From contig NZ_CP060697.1 of the NCBI RefSeq assembly GCF_014352855.1, positions 1 through 64,000 of the forward strand: DNA of 64,000 bases, in the 5' to 3' direction. Shown in pieces: positions 29,455 to 40,717 of this stretch (within the stretch, counting starts at the first letter, position 1; each line of letters begins with the position of its first letter). A program made the translations under genes and the position numbers. This DNA is from Sphingomonas sabuli (GTDB lineage Bacteria; Pseudomonadota; Alphaproteobacteria; Sphingomonadales; Sphingomonadaceae). The notes below the pieces were generated by a model. It made no database searches. It was not told where the DNA came from and saw only the letters and a program-made list of their open reading frames with translations.

Positions 29455-30846
29455 ATGGTGGCGATAGTCTGTGCGGGGGCGCCGAAGATGACGGTTGCTG
29501 ACGAGCAAGCATTTGCGCGCGCGTTTAAGCGTGACGGTTACGTCATCATCCGTGGTCTGTTCGATGCGGATCAGTGTCGCGAAATGATCGACACGATCTG
29601 GACCTATATGCCGCCCCATTTCGATCGCGACGATCCACGCACGTGGACGGGCAAGGTGCAGGATTGCTGCAACAACCTTCCGCCGTACCAGCGCAATGGC
29701 CTGCTTCGGTTCAAGGACAAGCACGGATTTCGCAAGGTACAGGCATTCCGGCGGCACGTTTTTACCGGCTCTCGCGTCGCCGACGCTTTTGCTGCGGCGA
29801 CAGGCAGGTCGCTGGAACGAGCGCATATCCGCGGGCTTCACCCAATTTTGCCAATGCCACGCTGGATCAGCCTCAACGAAGCGGTCGGAAACCGCCTCGA
29901 TCCTGACGCCAAAGGCCCTGATCGCGCACGAATCCGGTTGCCACGGCCGCCGCTATTGCCGATCCCTGGACATCTCGACGCCCATTCCATCGACGTCCTG
30001 ATGATCGCCTATCTCGATGACGTTGATGCAAACGGCGGCGGCTTGTCGGTGTGGCCGGGCAGCCATCGTCTGCTGCGCGATTGCTTCGAATCCCGCAGCG
30101 ATTTTCTACCCACGACGGCCTACAAGCCTGCGATGCGGTTCGTGCAGAGGTATCGGCCGACGCAACTTGCGGGAAGAATGGGCGATGCAGTCATTTTCGA
30201 TCGCCACCTGCTGCATACCAACAGCTTCAATTTCAGCCATCGGATTCGCCAGGCCATCCTGATCGATCTGTTCGGAGAAGGCTGCCAGGAAAGCGACTGC
30301 GCGTGGCAGCGAGACACGGCAGGTCGACGGCGGCGCGCGGCGCTAATCACACACGGGTTGCGGCATTCCGACATCGCCCGGCAGGTCGGCCAACGGATGA
30401 AATACCATCCGGTGCGCGCATTCCTCACCCGCTATCCAAAGGTGCGCGGATGGATCAGCGAAATCGCCAAAGATCCGACTGCCAAAGCGCGCCGGGCTTT
30501 ATCCGCCAAGATTCGGCAACGACGTGAGGGGGATATTTGGCTCGTCGTCTCACAAGCGCGCGAATTTTACGACAGCCCCAAGCTCGACTCCTACGGCCTC
30601 AAGTCTCGCGGGGCTTATGGGATGCGCGTCAACGGTGGCCAGTCCAGCCGGAGCATCGGCGGTTCGCTGGTTGAACGGATCGACCTGGTCGACGGCTGCA
30701 ATCGTATCGAAATCGATGGCCGGTTTTCCGTCGATCATTTTGTGCGCGTGATCCGCACCCATAATCCGATCAGTGCAAGTGACATCCTCTATTGCGGGAC
30801 GATCCCCGCCGGGCGCTGTCGCGCAGAACTGGAAATAAGCACCTAG
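29455..30846 (+). CDS. Phytanoyl-CoA dioxygenase-like Fe(II)/2OG oxygenase with a C-terminal extension
   Basis: Predicted 463 residues; an internal ATG at 29488 could start a 452-residue form. The N-terminal about 280 residues fit the PhyH superfamily: KRDGYVIIRGLF, the HxD iron motif in GHLDAHSIDV, DDVDANGGGLSVWPGSHR, and the distal His in FDRHLLHTNS. The last about 170 residues, including a Lys/Arg-rich helical part and a beta-rich end (VERIDLVDGCNRIEIDG), are not assigned. Codon use looks less GC-biased than in neighbours, so the gene may be recently acquired. Substrate unknown. Confidence 0.82.
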   Translation: MVAIVCAGAPKMTVADEQAFARAFKRDGYVIIRGLFDADQCREMIDTIWTYMPPHFDRDDPRTWTGKVQDCCNNLPPYQRNGLLRFKDKHGFRKVQAFRRHVFTGSRVADAFAAATGRSLERAHIRGLHPILPMPRWISLNEAVGNRLDPDAKGPDRARIRLPRPPLLPIPGHLDAHSIDVLMIAYLDDVDANGGGLSVWPGSHRLLRDCFESRSDFLPTTAYKPAMRFVQRYRPTQLAGRMGDAVIFDRHLLHTNSFNFSHRIRQAILIDLFGEGCQESDCAWQRDTAGRRRRAALITHGLRHSDIARQVGQRMKYHPVRAFLTRYPKVRGWISEIAKDPTAKARRALSAKIRQRREGDIWLVVSQAREFYDSPKLDSYGLKSRGAYGMRVNGGQSSRSIGGSLVERIDLVDGCNRIEIDGRFSVDHFVRVIRTHNPISASDILYCGTIPAGRCRAELEIST

Positions 30847-30872
30847 CGCGGCCGAGCGTTGCCGACACTCGA

Positions 30873-32028
30873 TCAGCGCGGCGCAGGACCGCCGCGGCGA
30901 ATTCCTTCGCCTGCTGTGTTGCGGACGATTTCGGCACCGAGCGTGGCGATGGGTGTTTCACCGCGCGCCGGGGCAATCCACAGCAGCGGCTTGCCGGGAA
31001 TGGCGCCGGACATGGTCAGGCGGTCGACGTTGAGCCGGGCGGCATAGCGGATTTCCGACGGCGTATCCCCGCCGATACCGGTGATGGCGAGGTCGCCGAT
31101 GGTCAACGTCACCGCATATTGGCCCCAGGCCGAAACGCCCGGGCGCGGCGTGATTGCGGATCGGAAGCTGCCGATCTTGACGCGATACGCATCCGCCTGC
31201 CGTGGGCTGGTGCCAGCCGTGAAGTCGTTGCCGGATCCGTAGGTCTCGACACTGCCGATGGTCGCGTCATTGGCGACGGCGCCGGTGAACTTGTCCGGCT
31301 CCACGTCCAGCGAATGACCGTCGGTGCCGTTCGGCTTGCCGCCGAACAGCCGGGCTCCGCCGGCGCGGTTGTCGAGCATGGCGCTGCCGATGCGCAGGTT
31401 GCGGACGGAATGCAGCACGAGGTTCTTGCGCCCCGCGGTGGTGGCGCGGATCGACCCGATCGACACGTCGTGGCTTCCAGCGCTATTGTTGTCGCCGCCG
31501 ATCATCACATTGTCGCCGCGCGCATTGTCCGACCGGATCGCCGCAATCACGCTGTTGGTCGTGTTAAACAGGAAGACGCCGTGCATGTGCTCGTTGGTGA
31601 CCGGTGCGGCATTCGCGGCGTTGGCGTCGACCCATAATTCGCCGTCGATGCGGACATTGTCGGCGTCCTGCAGCGACACGGTGCGCATCCATGACGTAGC
31701 GCCCGGCGCCTGGACGATGCGCGCGCCGGAATCGAAAATCAGGTGGGCATTGCTGGGGATGCGGATCGACCAGCCGCGGAACGCGGCATGCGGGGTCGCC
31801 GCGGGGTCGGGACGGACGACGTAATCGCCGCGCGGAAAGCGAACTGTCCGGCCGCTCGCCAGCGCCCGGCGGATGGCCGGGCCCGCGTCGACCGACAGGC
31901 GTTCGCCGGGGCCGAGAAACTGGTGCGGAGTGACCGGTGCGGCAGCATATTGCGCCGCTGCCGGGACCCCGCCGCCGAACGCAAGCGCGGCGGCGGCAAG
32001 GGTCCCGGCGAGTATCGACCGCGTGACG

Positions 32029-32042
<14 letters not shown>
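30873..32042 (-). CDS. Secreted right-handed beta-helix protein, start codon unusual
   Basis: The frame encodes a signal peptide (RSILAGTLAAAALAFGGGVP, then AAAQ) followed by a pectate-lyase-3-type N-terminal motif (AGPAIRRALASGRTVRFPRG) and repeated beta-strand turns (DNVRIDGELWVDAN, HDVSIGSIRATT, RNLRIGSAML, DATIGSVETYGS). This resembles parallel beta-helix polysaccharide-active proteins; no catalytic residues can be assigned. There is no ATG, GTG or TTG near the signal peptide: the first is an ATG at 31692, about 118 codons in, which would remove the export signal. A CTG at 32042, overlapping the clpA stop by 14 bases, is taken as the best start (389 residues). Confidence 0.65.
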
Positions 32043-34362
<2,320 letters not shown>

Positions 34363-34526
34363 GTACAATAACTCCCACCGCGCCGGGGGGAGAACCCCGG
34401 GCTCTCTTGCGACCAATGTCATAGGCGGGCGGCACACAATCAAGGGGCACCGCCCCGCTTATCCCCAACTTATAGGGGGTTGGGGCTGTGCGAGGGGTGA
34501 ATGGTGGGGAAACGCGCTTTCCCGAG
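34363..34526 (-). other. Gap upstream of clpA with a hairpin
   Basis: No gene is seen, and no clpS. An inverted repeat at 34463-34486 (CCCCAAC / GTTGGGG) could end transcripts of the 34527 gene. A GGGGCACCGCCCC stem lies next to it. Confidence 0.45.
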
Positions 34527-34952
34527 TCACGCGCCGAGCGCGCTGAAGCCTGTCTTTTCAGGCGGTAGTGACCGCACCTTCCTCGCTACCGACATTGCGT
34601 CTCCCGTCAAGAACTCGTCACAGTTTTCAAGATCGCGGAGAAGGCGCCGGAAGCTCCCAAAAACGTCGCCATCGTCAAATCCTGGATATTCTGCGACTTT
34701 CGCAAGACCAAGGAGCCGCATGTAGTCATGATGATCGAACTCGGCATTGCTTACCCAGTAGGTAACTTTGCCAAGCTGGTCGTATCGCGCCCAAAGCCGT
34801 AATTCCCGGTCCGCTCGACGAAACGCGCCTTCCGCAAATACTCCGCCACTACCTCTTGTCGGCTGCTGCACTATCTCAAAAGCGAAGCCGAGCGGCTCCA
34901 ACTTTTGGGCAAGGACGCGAACGCCAAGCCTCAAGAATTTGTCAGGATCCAT
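34527..34952 (-). CDS. Unassigned protein, lower GC than surroundings
   Basis: Predicted 141 residues from the ATG at 34952, with no signal or membrane segment. The pattern is alpha/beta: KFLRLGVRVLAQKLEPLGF, ADRELRLWARYDQLGKVTYW, NAEFDHHDYMRLLGL, then a conserved-looking FRRLLRDLENCDEFLTGDA. No family is recognised. The codon use and base composition differ from the flanking genes, so acquisition is possible. It sits between clpA and a DUF1192 gene, all on the minus strand. Confidence 0.6.
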   Translation of the reverse strand: MDPDKFLRLGVRVLAQKLEPLGFAFEIVQQPTRGSGGVFAEGAFRRADRELRLWARYDQLGKVTYWVSNAEFDHHDYMRLLGLAKVAEYPGFDDGDVFGSFRRLLRDLENCDEFLTGDAMSVARKVRSLPPEKTGFSALGA

Positions 34953-35035
34953 GCCGCCACTTTGCGAACGATCCCTTCCTTCCGCAACAGGCCAAAAGCG
35001 AAAGCCTTGATGACTGATGGCTCTGCGCGCCAAAA

Positions 35036-35236
35036 CTACTTCTTCTTGAATAAATCCTCCGCCACCGACCTGTGCGTCTGCGCGCGGCTCATGTGCGCTT
35101 CGACGCGGGCGATTTCGGCTTTCAGCGCTTCGACGCGCTCCTGCAGTTCGTGGATCGACAGCGGGTCGAGGTCCTGCTTGGCGAGCTCGTCAATCGCGTC
35201 CCGCTTGCGGTCGGGAAAGAGGTCGTCGAGGTCCAT
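35036..35236 (-). CDS. DUF1192 small protein
   Basis: Predicted 66 residues. MDLDDLFPDRKRD and the following helix (DPLSIHELQERVEALKAE, then IARVEAHM) are the DUF1192 pattern found in alphaproteobacteria. It is probably a short coiled-coil protein, and its role is not known. It is divergent from the quinone-reductase gene with a 72-base gap, an arrangement often seen for these two genes. Confidence 0.82.
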   Translation of the reverse strand: MDLDDLFPDRKRDAIDELAKQDLDPLSIHELQERVEALKAEIARVEAHMSRAQTHRSVAEDLFKKK

Positions 35237-35308
35237 TGGCCCAAATTTGACCCGCACGGTTGCCAAGTCAATAAGCCCGCCATCGTGGACAGACCCATTC
35301 CAGCCACC

Positions 35309-36289
35309 ATGCAAGCAATCGTCGCTCCGCAACCCGACGGGGCGGAGGAGCTGGCGCTGGTTGAACGGCCGGTGCCGCGGCCGGGCAAGGGCGAAGTGCT
35401 GGTCCGGGTCGCCGCGGCGGGCATCAACCGGCCCGATATCCTCCAGCGGCGCGGGCTCTATCCGCCGCCGCCGGGCGCGTCCGACATCCTTGGCTTGGAG
35501 ATTGCCGGTACGGTCGTCGAAGCGGGCGAGGGAGCCGAAAGCCTGATCGGCCGCCGTGTATGCGCTCTGGTCGCGGGCGGCGGCTATGCCGAATATTGCG
35601 TCGCACCCGCCGGGACCTGCCTGCCGGTTCCCGAAGTGCTGACTCTGACCGAGGCGGCGGCGATGCCGGAAACGCTCTTCACCGTCTGGTCGAACCTGTT
35701 CGAACGAGGGTTTGCCGCGGATGGCGACACGGTGCTGGTCCATGGCGGCACCAGTGGCATCGGGACGATGGCGATTGCCCTGTGCAAGTTGTTCGGCATC
35801 GGCGTCATCGTGACGTGCGGCAACGACGCGAAGTGCCGCCGCGCCGAAGAGCTCGGGGCAGACGCCGCGATCAATTACAAGTCGCAGGATTTCGTTGAGG
35901 CGGTGAAGGCGCTGACGGGCGGCAGGGGGGTCGAAGTGGTGCTCGACATGGTCGGCGGCGACTATCTCTCGCGCAATCTTGCCTGCCTGGCCGACGACGG
36001 GCGCCACGTGTCGATCGCTTTCCAACGCGGGGCAAAGGCGGAAGTGACCATCCCCGATGTGATGCGCCGGCGGCTGACCCTGACCGGCTCCACGCTCCGC
36101 CCGCGTTCGGTGGAATTCAAGACGATGCTGGCCGACGAGATCGCCCGGACCGTCTGGCCCTACGCCGAAGGCGGCCGGTTGAAGCCGGTGATCGACACGA
36201 CCTTTGCGCTGGACGACGCCGCGGCGGCGCATGCGCGGATGGAAGCGGGTGACCATGTCGGGAAGATCGTGCTTACGGTCGGCGAATAG
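35309..36289 (+). CDS. NAD(P)H quinone oxidoreductase, zinc-independent MDR family
   Basis: Predicted 326 residues. The GroES-like N-terminal domain begins MQAIVAPQPDGAEEL. Family landmarks are RPDILQRRGLYPPPPGASD, GLEIAGTV and the NADP-binding motif HGGTSGIGTMAIAL. The structural-zinc Cys loop of alcohol dehydrogenases is absent. Enzymes of this type reduce quinones or related carbonyl compounds with NADPH. An alternative GTG start lies 24 bases upstream. It ends with a terminator before trcR. Confidence 0.9.
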   Translation: MQAIVAPQPDGAEELALVERPVPRPGKGEVLVRVAAAGINRPDILQRRGLYPPPPGASDILGLEIAGTVVEAGEGAESLIGRRVCALVAGGGYAEYCVAPAGTCLPVPEVLTLTEAAAMPETLFTVWSNLFERGFAADGDTVLVHGGTSGIGTMAIALCKLFGIGVIVTCGNDAKCRRAEELGADAAINYKSQDFVEAVKALTGGRGVEVVLDMVGGDYLSRNLACLADDGRHVSIAFQRGAKAEVTIPDVMRRRLTLTGSTLRPRSVEFKTMLADEIARTVWPYAEGGRLKPVIDTTFALDDAAAAHARMEAGDHVGKIVLTVGE

Positions 36290-36334
36290 CCGCCCTTGCC
36301 GATCCGGCCGGGCACGCGTAAATCATCCGGCGAC

Positions 36335-36369
36335 CGGCCGCTCCGCAAGGGGCGGCCCTATTCGTTTTT
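36335..36369 (+). terminator. Terminator after the quinone reductase gene
   Basis: GGCCGCTCC, loop GCAA, GGGGCGGCC, then CTATTCGTTTTT. Confidence 0.82.
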
Positions 36370-36387
36370 AATTCCTGGAGATTCGCC

Positions 36388-37086
36388 TTGGCCCAGCCCC
36401 TGATGCCCCACGCGACCGCTTCCTGGCTGGTCGAGAACACCTCGCTCAGCTTCGAACAGATCGCGCAATTCTGCGGCCTCCACCTGCTCGAGGTGCAAGC
36501 GATCGCCGACGATACGGCGGCGACCAAGCTGACCGGCCGCGACCCGATCCGTTCGGGCGAGCTAACCCACGAGGAAATCGAGAAGGGGCAGAACGATCCC
36601 GATTACGCGCTGCAGATCCAGAAGGAGCCGGACCAGGTCCGCCGCACCAAGGGGCCGCGCTACACGCCGTTGTCGAAGCGGCAGGACAAGCCCGACGGCA
36701 TCGCCTGGCTGGTCAAGAATCATCCGGAACTAACCGACGGCCAGATCGGCAAGCTGATCGGCACCACGCGCACGACCATCGGCGCCATCCGCGATCGCAG
36801 CCACTGGAACATGGCGAACATCACCGCGAAAGACCCGGTTACGCTTGGCCTGACCAGCCAGCGCGAGCTCGACGCCGCGGTGGCCAAGGCGCAGAAGGCC
36901 GCCGGCGCCGCCGCGCCGGTCGACGAGCATTTCGAGGAGGACCGTCAAGCGCTGATCGAGGAACTGCGGGCCGAGCGCGAGCAGCATGCCCGCGACGCCG
37001 AAGCCGCGCTGGCCGCCGAGGAAGCTAGCGAAACGCTTGGCAACGACGAGATCGTCCCCGGCATTCGCGACCCGTTCAAGCGTTGA
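36388..37086 (+). CDS. trcR: DUF1013/TrcR-type cell cycle transcriptional regulator
   Basis: Predicted 232 residues. LMPHATASWLVENTSLSFEQ and AQFCGLHLLEVQAIADD form the first helix-turn-helix-like unit; PDGIAWLVKNHPELTDGQIG followed by LIGTTRTTIGAI forms a second. Together they match DUF1013, whose Caulobacter member TrcR is an essential regulator tied to the cell cycle. The C-terminus is Ala/Glu-rich and probably coiled. The start is TTG at 36388, just after a TGGAGATT ribosome site. Confidence 0.88.
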   Translation: MAQPLMPHATASWLVENTSLSFEQIAQFCGLHLLEVQAIADDTAATKLTGRDPIRSGELTHEEIEKGQNDPDYALQIQKEPDQVRRTKGPRYTPLSKRQDKPDGIAWLVKNHPELTDGQIGKLIGTTRTTIGAIRDRSHWNMANITAKDPVTLGLTSQRELDAAVAKAQKAAGAAAPVDEHFEEDRQALIEELRAEREQHARDAEAALAAEEASETLGNDEIVPGIRDPFKR

Positions 37087-37121
37087 TTCCCATTGCCTGA
37101 GGGTGCATTTTCGCAATCGTG

Positions 37122-37382
37122 ATGGACAACCCGCAGCCTGCCGCCGACCCGGTCTCGACCGACCTCAGTTTCGAGGACGCGCTGAAGCGGTTGGAGGATA
37201 TCGTCCGCACGCTCGAACGCGGCGAAGCGCCGCTCGACCAGTCGATCGAACTCTATCAGGAAGGTGACCGGCTCAAGCGTCATTGCGAGGCGCGGCTGAA
37301 GGCGGCGCAGGCGCGGATCGAGCAGATCGCGTTCGGCAGCGACGGCAATCCGCAAGGGGTCACGCCGCTCAATGCCGGTTGA
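37122..37382 (+). CDS. xseB: Exodeoxyribonuclease VII small subunit
   Basis: Predicted 86 residues. SFEDALKRLEDIVRTLERG and APLDQSIELYQEGDRLKRHC are the XseB helical signatures. It binds XseA (not in this window) to form the single-strand DNA nuclease. It overlaps ispA by 11 bases, so translation is probably coupled. A GTG lies one codon upstream of the chosen ATG. Confidence 0.94.
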   Translation: MDNPQPAADPVSTDLSFEDALKRLEDIVRTLERGEAPLDQSIELYQEGDRLKRHCEARLKAAQARIEQIAFGSDGNPQGVTPLNAG

Positions 37383-38286
37383 ACTCGTCGATAGCCCACG
37401 GGTCGATCTGCAGGCCGAAGCCGGCCGCGTGTCGGCCCGCATCGACGATTTCTTCGCGCGCCTGCTGCCGTCGCCGGACGACGGCCGCGGCCAGCTTTAC
37501 GACGCCATGCGCCATGCCGCGATCGGCGGTGGCAAGCGGCTTCGCCCGCTGCTGACCGTTGCCGCGTCGCGTTTGTTCGGAATCGATGAGGAGCGAGCGC
37601 TGCGCGTCGCCGCGGCGATCGAGGCGATCCACGTCTATTCACTGATCCACGACGACCTGCCAGCGATGGACGATGACGATTTGCGCCGCGGCCGGCCGAC
37701 CCTGCACAAGGCCTATGACGAGGCCACGGCCATCCTTGCCGGCGACAGCCTGCACGCTTTGGCGTTCGAAATCCTTGCCCATGAAGCGACCGATCCCGAC
37801 CCGCTGGTGCGCAGCGACCTGGTGCTGGAACTGTCGCGCGCGGCGGGCCCCAACGGCATGGCCGGGGGCCAAATGATGGACCTTCTGGCCGAGGGCGAGG
37901 CGCTGGACATCGCCGCCATCACCCGGCTGCAGCAGCTGAAGACCGGTGCGTTGATAGAATATGCGGTGGAGGCCGCCTGCATCCTCACCAGCCTCGGGCG
38001 GGAAGCGCGCACGCCTTATCGCGGCTATGCCCGCAACGTCGGACTGGCGTTCCAGATTGCCGACGACCTTATCGACCATAGCGGCGACGAAGCCGCCGCC
38101 GGCAAGCGCATCGGCAAGGATGCGGAGGCCGGCAAGGCGACCTTCGTCTCGCTGCTCGGCGAAGACCGCGCCCGGCAGCAGGCGCGCGTCTTGGTCGATC
38201 AGGCGGTCGATCATCTTGCCGACCATGGCGAGGAAGCGGACCTGCTCCGCGCCATCGCCCGCTTTGCCGTAGAACGGGACCGGTGA
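37372..38286 (+). CDS. ispA: Polyprenyl (farnesyl) diphosphate synthase
   Basis: Predicted 304 residues. The first Asp-rich motif is DDLPAMDDDDLRRG, the second DDLIDHSGDE, with GGGKRLRP and the Lys in QLKTGALI. It condenses isopentenyl diphosphate with an allylic diphosphate. The xseB-ispA order is the common one, which favours farnesyl diphosphate, although the product chain length cannot be read from sequence alone. It overlaps xseB by 11 bases and abuts coaD. Confidence 0.93.
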   Translation: MPVELVDSPRVDLQAEAGRVSARIDDFFARLLPSPDDGRGQLYDAMRHAAIGGGKRLRPLLTVAASRLFGIDEERALRVAAAIEAIHVYSLIHDDLPAMDDDDLRRGRPTLHKAYDEATAILAGDSLHALAFEILAHEATDPDPLVRSDLVLELSRAAGPNGMAGGQMMDLLAEGEALDIAAITRLQQLKTGALIEYAVEAACILTSLGREARTPYRGYARNVGLAFQIADDLIDHSGDEAAAGKRIGKDAEAGKATFVSLLGEDRARQQARVLVDQAVDHLADHGEEADLLRAIARFAVERDR

Positions 38287-38774
38287 TGGAACAGCGGATC
38301 GGCGTCTATCCCGGTACCTTCGACCCGGTCACGCTGGGCCACCTCGACATCATCCGGCGCGCCACGCATTTGGTCGACCGGCTGGTCATCGGCGTCACCA
38401 CCAACCCGTCCAAGTCGCCGTTATTCTCGCTTGAACAGCGGCTGGACATGGTCCGCCGCGAAACCGCCGGGATCGCGGGCGACATCAGCGTGGTCGACTT
38501 CGATTCCCTGCTGATGGACTTCGCCGAGCGCGAGAATGCGTCGATCATCATTCGCGGCCTGCGCGCGGCCGGCGACTTCGAATATGAATTCCAGATGGCG
38601 GGCATGAACCAGCAGCTCAACAGCAAGATCGAAACGGTCTTCCTGATGGCTGCCGTCTCGCTCCAGCCGATCGCGTCACGGCTGGTTAAGGAGATCGCGC
38701 GCTATGGCGGCAAGATCGACAAATTCGTAACGCCGCAGGTCGCGGCCGACGTCGCCCGCCAGCTGGGCCGATAG
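38286..38774 (+). CDS. coaD: Phosphopantetheine adenylyltransferase
   Basis: Predicted 162 residues. GVYPGTFDPVTLGHLDIIRR contains the T/HxGH nucleotidyltransferase motif; RGLRAAGDFEYEFQMAGMN and the C-terminal KEIARYGG complete the signature. It makes dephospho-CoA from 4'-phosphopantetheine. The start overlaps the last base of ispA; a GTG lies one codon earlier. Confidence 0.96.
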   Translation: MEQRIGVYPGTFDPVTLGHLDIIRRATHLVDRLVIGVTTNPSKSPLFSLEQRLDMVRRETAGIAGDISVVDFDSLLMDFAERENASIIIRGLRAAGDFEYEFQMAGMNQQLNSKIETVFLMAAVSLQPIASRLVKEIARYGGKIDKFVTPQVAADVARQLGR

Positions 38775-38797
38775 GAACCCGAGGGACTTCGACTGCC

Positions 38798-39376
38798 ATG
38801 AAAATGCTCGCGCTCGCCTTTGCCGCCTTTGCGCTGACCGCCGCTCAGGCGCCGGTCACGGCCCCGGCCGCGCTGCCGATCAACCCGCCGGCGGCCATCG
38901 CCGCGGACCCGGCCAACAAGTTGACGCTGAACCTGTCCAACGGCGGCACGGTCGTCATCCAGCTGCGCCCCGACGCCGCGCCCAATCACGTGCAGCGGGT
39001 GCAGCAACTGGTCAGCCAGGGCTTTTACGACGGCATTACCTTCCACCGTGTGATCGCCGGCTTCATGGCTCAGGGCGGCGATCCGACCGGGACCGGGCAG
39101 GGAGGGTCGAAGCTTCCCGACCTGACCGCCGAATTCAACACGCTGCCGCATCTCCGCGGCACGGTCGGGGCGGCGCGCACCGCCGACAATCCCAATAGCG
39201 GCAACAGCCAGTTCTACATCATGTACGTGCCCAACAACTCGATGAACGGCGAATATACGGTGTTCGGCCGAGTGATTGCGGGCATGGACGTGGTCGATTC
39301 CATCGCCAAGGGCGAGCCGCCGGCCGAACCGACCAAGATCGTCCACGCAAGCCTTGGCGCCGCCCCGACGCCGTAA
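38798..39376 (+). CDS. Peptidyl-prolyl cis-trans isomerase, cyclophilin type, exported
   Basis: Predicted 192 residues. The N-terminus (MKMLALAFAAFALTAAQA) is a signal peptide followed by a Pro/Ala linker. The cyclophilin domain has FYDGITFHRVIAGFMAQGGD, NPNSGNSQFYIMY and FGRVIAGMDVVDSI. It folds proline-containing proteins, here probably in the periplasm. It ends one base before queA starts. Confidence 0.93.
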   Translation: MKMLALAFAAFALTAAQAPVTAPAALPINPPAAIAADPANKLTLNLSNGGTVVIQLRPDAAPNHVQRVQQLVSQGFYDGITFHRVIAGFMAQGGDPTGTGQGGSKLPDLTAEFNTLPHLRGTVGAARTADNPNSGNSQFYIMYVPNNSMNGEYTVFGRVIAGMDVVDSIAKGEPPAEPTKIVHASLGAAPTP

Positions 39377-40444
39377 ATGCGCGTCGACCTTTTCGACTTC
39401 GACCTTCCGTCCGACCGCATTGCATTACGCCCGGCGCGGCCGCGTGATTCCGCGCGCCTGCTGCTGGTCGATGGCGACCATCTCGCCGACCGCCATGTGC
39501 TCGACCTGCCGGCCCTGCTGCAGCCGGGAGACGTGCTGCTGTTCAACGACACCAAGGTCATTCCCGCACAGCTGGAGGGCCGGCGCGGCGACGCCCGGGT
39601 CGGCGTTACCCTGCACAAGCGCGACGGACCGCGCAGCTGGTGGGCGTTCGTGCGCAATGCCCGGCGGCTGCGGCCCGGCGACCGGATCGACTTCAGCGCG
39701 GGGGTCAGCGCAACCGCCGGCGAACGCGGCGACGACGGCAGCGTGCGCATCAGCTTCGACGGGGAAGAGCCCGCCGAGCTGTTGATCGAACGGGCCGGGC
39801 AGATGCCCTTGCCGCCCTACATCGCCTCGAAGCGTCCGATCGATGCCGCAGACGCGGAGGATTACCAGACCTTGTTCGCGCGGGAGGAGGGGGCGGTCGC
39901 CGCGCCCACCGCGGCGCTGCACTTCACCCCGCGCCTGGTCGAGGCGCTCGCTGCGCGCGGGATCAAGCGGGAAACTGTCACCCTGCATGTCGGCGCGGGG
40001 ACCTTCCTTCCGGTCAAGGCGGACGACACCGACGATCATGCGATGCACAGCGAATGGGGACGCATCGACCCGGCGACGGCGGACCGTCTGAATGCCGCTC
40101 GATCGGCAGGCGGGCGGCTCATCGCGGTCGGCACGACGTCGCTGCGGCTGGTCGAAAGCGCCGCCGGCGATGACGGCACCATCCGCTCGTTCGAAGGCGA
40201 CACGGCGATCTTCCTCACGCCCGGCGCGCGCTTCAGGGCGGTCGACGGGTTGATGACCAACTTTCACCTGCCCCGGTCGACCCTGTTCATGCTGGTCAGC
40301 GCACTGATGGGACTCGACGTGATGCGCCGGGCCTATGCCCATGCCATCGCCGAAGGGTATCGCTTCTACAGCTACGGCGATTCCAGCCTGTTGCTACCGG
40401 CGCGAACATCATCCGTAACGGACCGGCGAGTCACACGGGCGTAA
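39377..40444 (+). CDS. queA: S-adenosylmethionine:tRNA ribosyltransferase-isomerase
   Basis: Predicted 355 residues. [65 protein letters not shown] and [17 protein letters not shown] are QueA signatures. It converts preQ1-tRNA to epoxyqueuosine-tRNA using SAM as ribosyl donor. tgt, which inserts preQ1, lies 2.6 kb downstream on the same strand. Its ATG directly follows the cyclophilin stop. Confidence 0.96.
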   Translation: MRVDLFDFDLPSDRIALRPARPRDSARLLLVDGDHLADRHVLDLPALLQPGDVLLFNDTKVIPAQLEGRRGDARVGVTLHKRDGPRSWWAFVRNARRLRPGDRIDFSAGVSATAGERGDDGSVRISFDGEEPAELLIERAGQMPLPPYIASKRPIDAADAEDYQTLFAREEGAVAAPTAALHFTPRLVEALAARGIKRETVTLHVGAGTFLPVKADDTDDHAMHSEWGRIDPATADRLNAARSAGGRLIAVGTTSLRLVESAAGDDGTIRSFEGDTAIFLTPGARFRAVDGLMTNFHLPRSTLFMLVSALMGLDVMRRAYAHAIAEGYRFYSYGDSSLLLPARTSSVTDRRVTRA

Positions 40445-40717
40445 CCGCGATAGGTAAAGTTGGGTTCACTGCAAGCCGGGGACCCTCATGCAATCGCTAA
40501 CCTGCATCAAGGCGCACGCCAGCGTCCGGTGCTATGCACTGCAACCGTCCGAACCGCCCGCAGGCGAACCTTCGGCGCGGATGCCGGCGGCGCGGCGGAA
40601 AAATTGCCCGCGGCCCGAAAGACCATATGGAACCAAAGCGGCTCCTGTTATATTTTCATTAAACAGACTGAATTTAATATATCCTTGCCGATCTGGTTGT
40701 GGAACCGAGGATTTGCC
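40445..40717 (+). other. Gap with AT-rich segment upstream of the glycosyltransferase
   Basis: No gene is supported. The last about 60 bases (around 40655-40690, with TTATATTTTCATTAAACAG and TTTAATATATCC) are much more AT-rich than the rest and probably hold the promoter of the glycosyltransferase gene. Confidence 0.5.
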
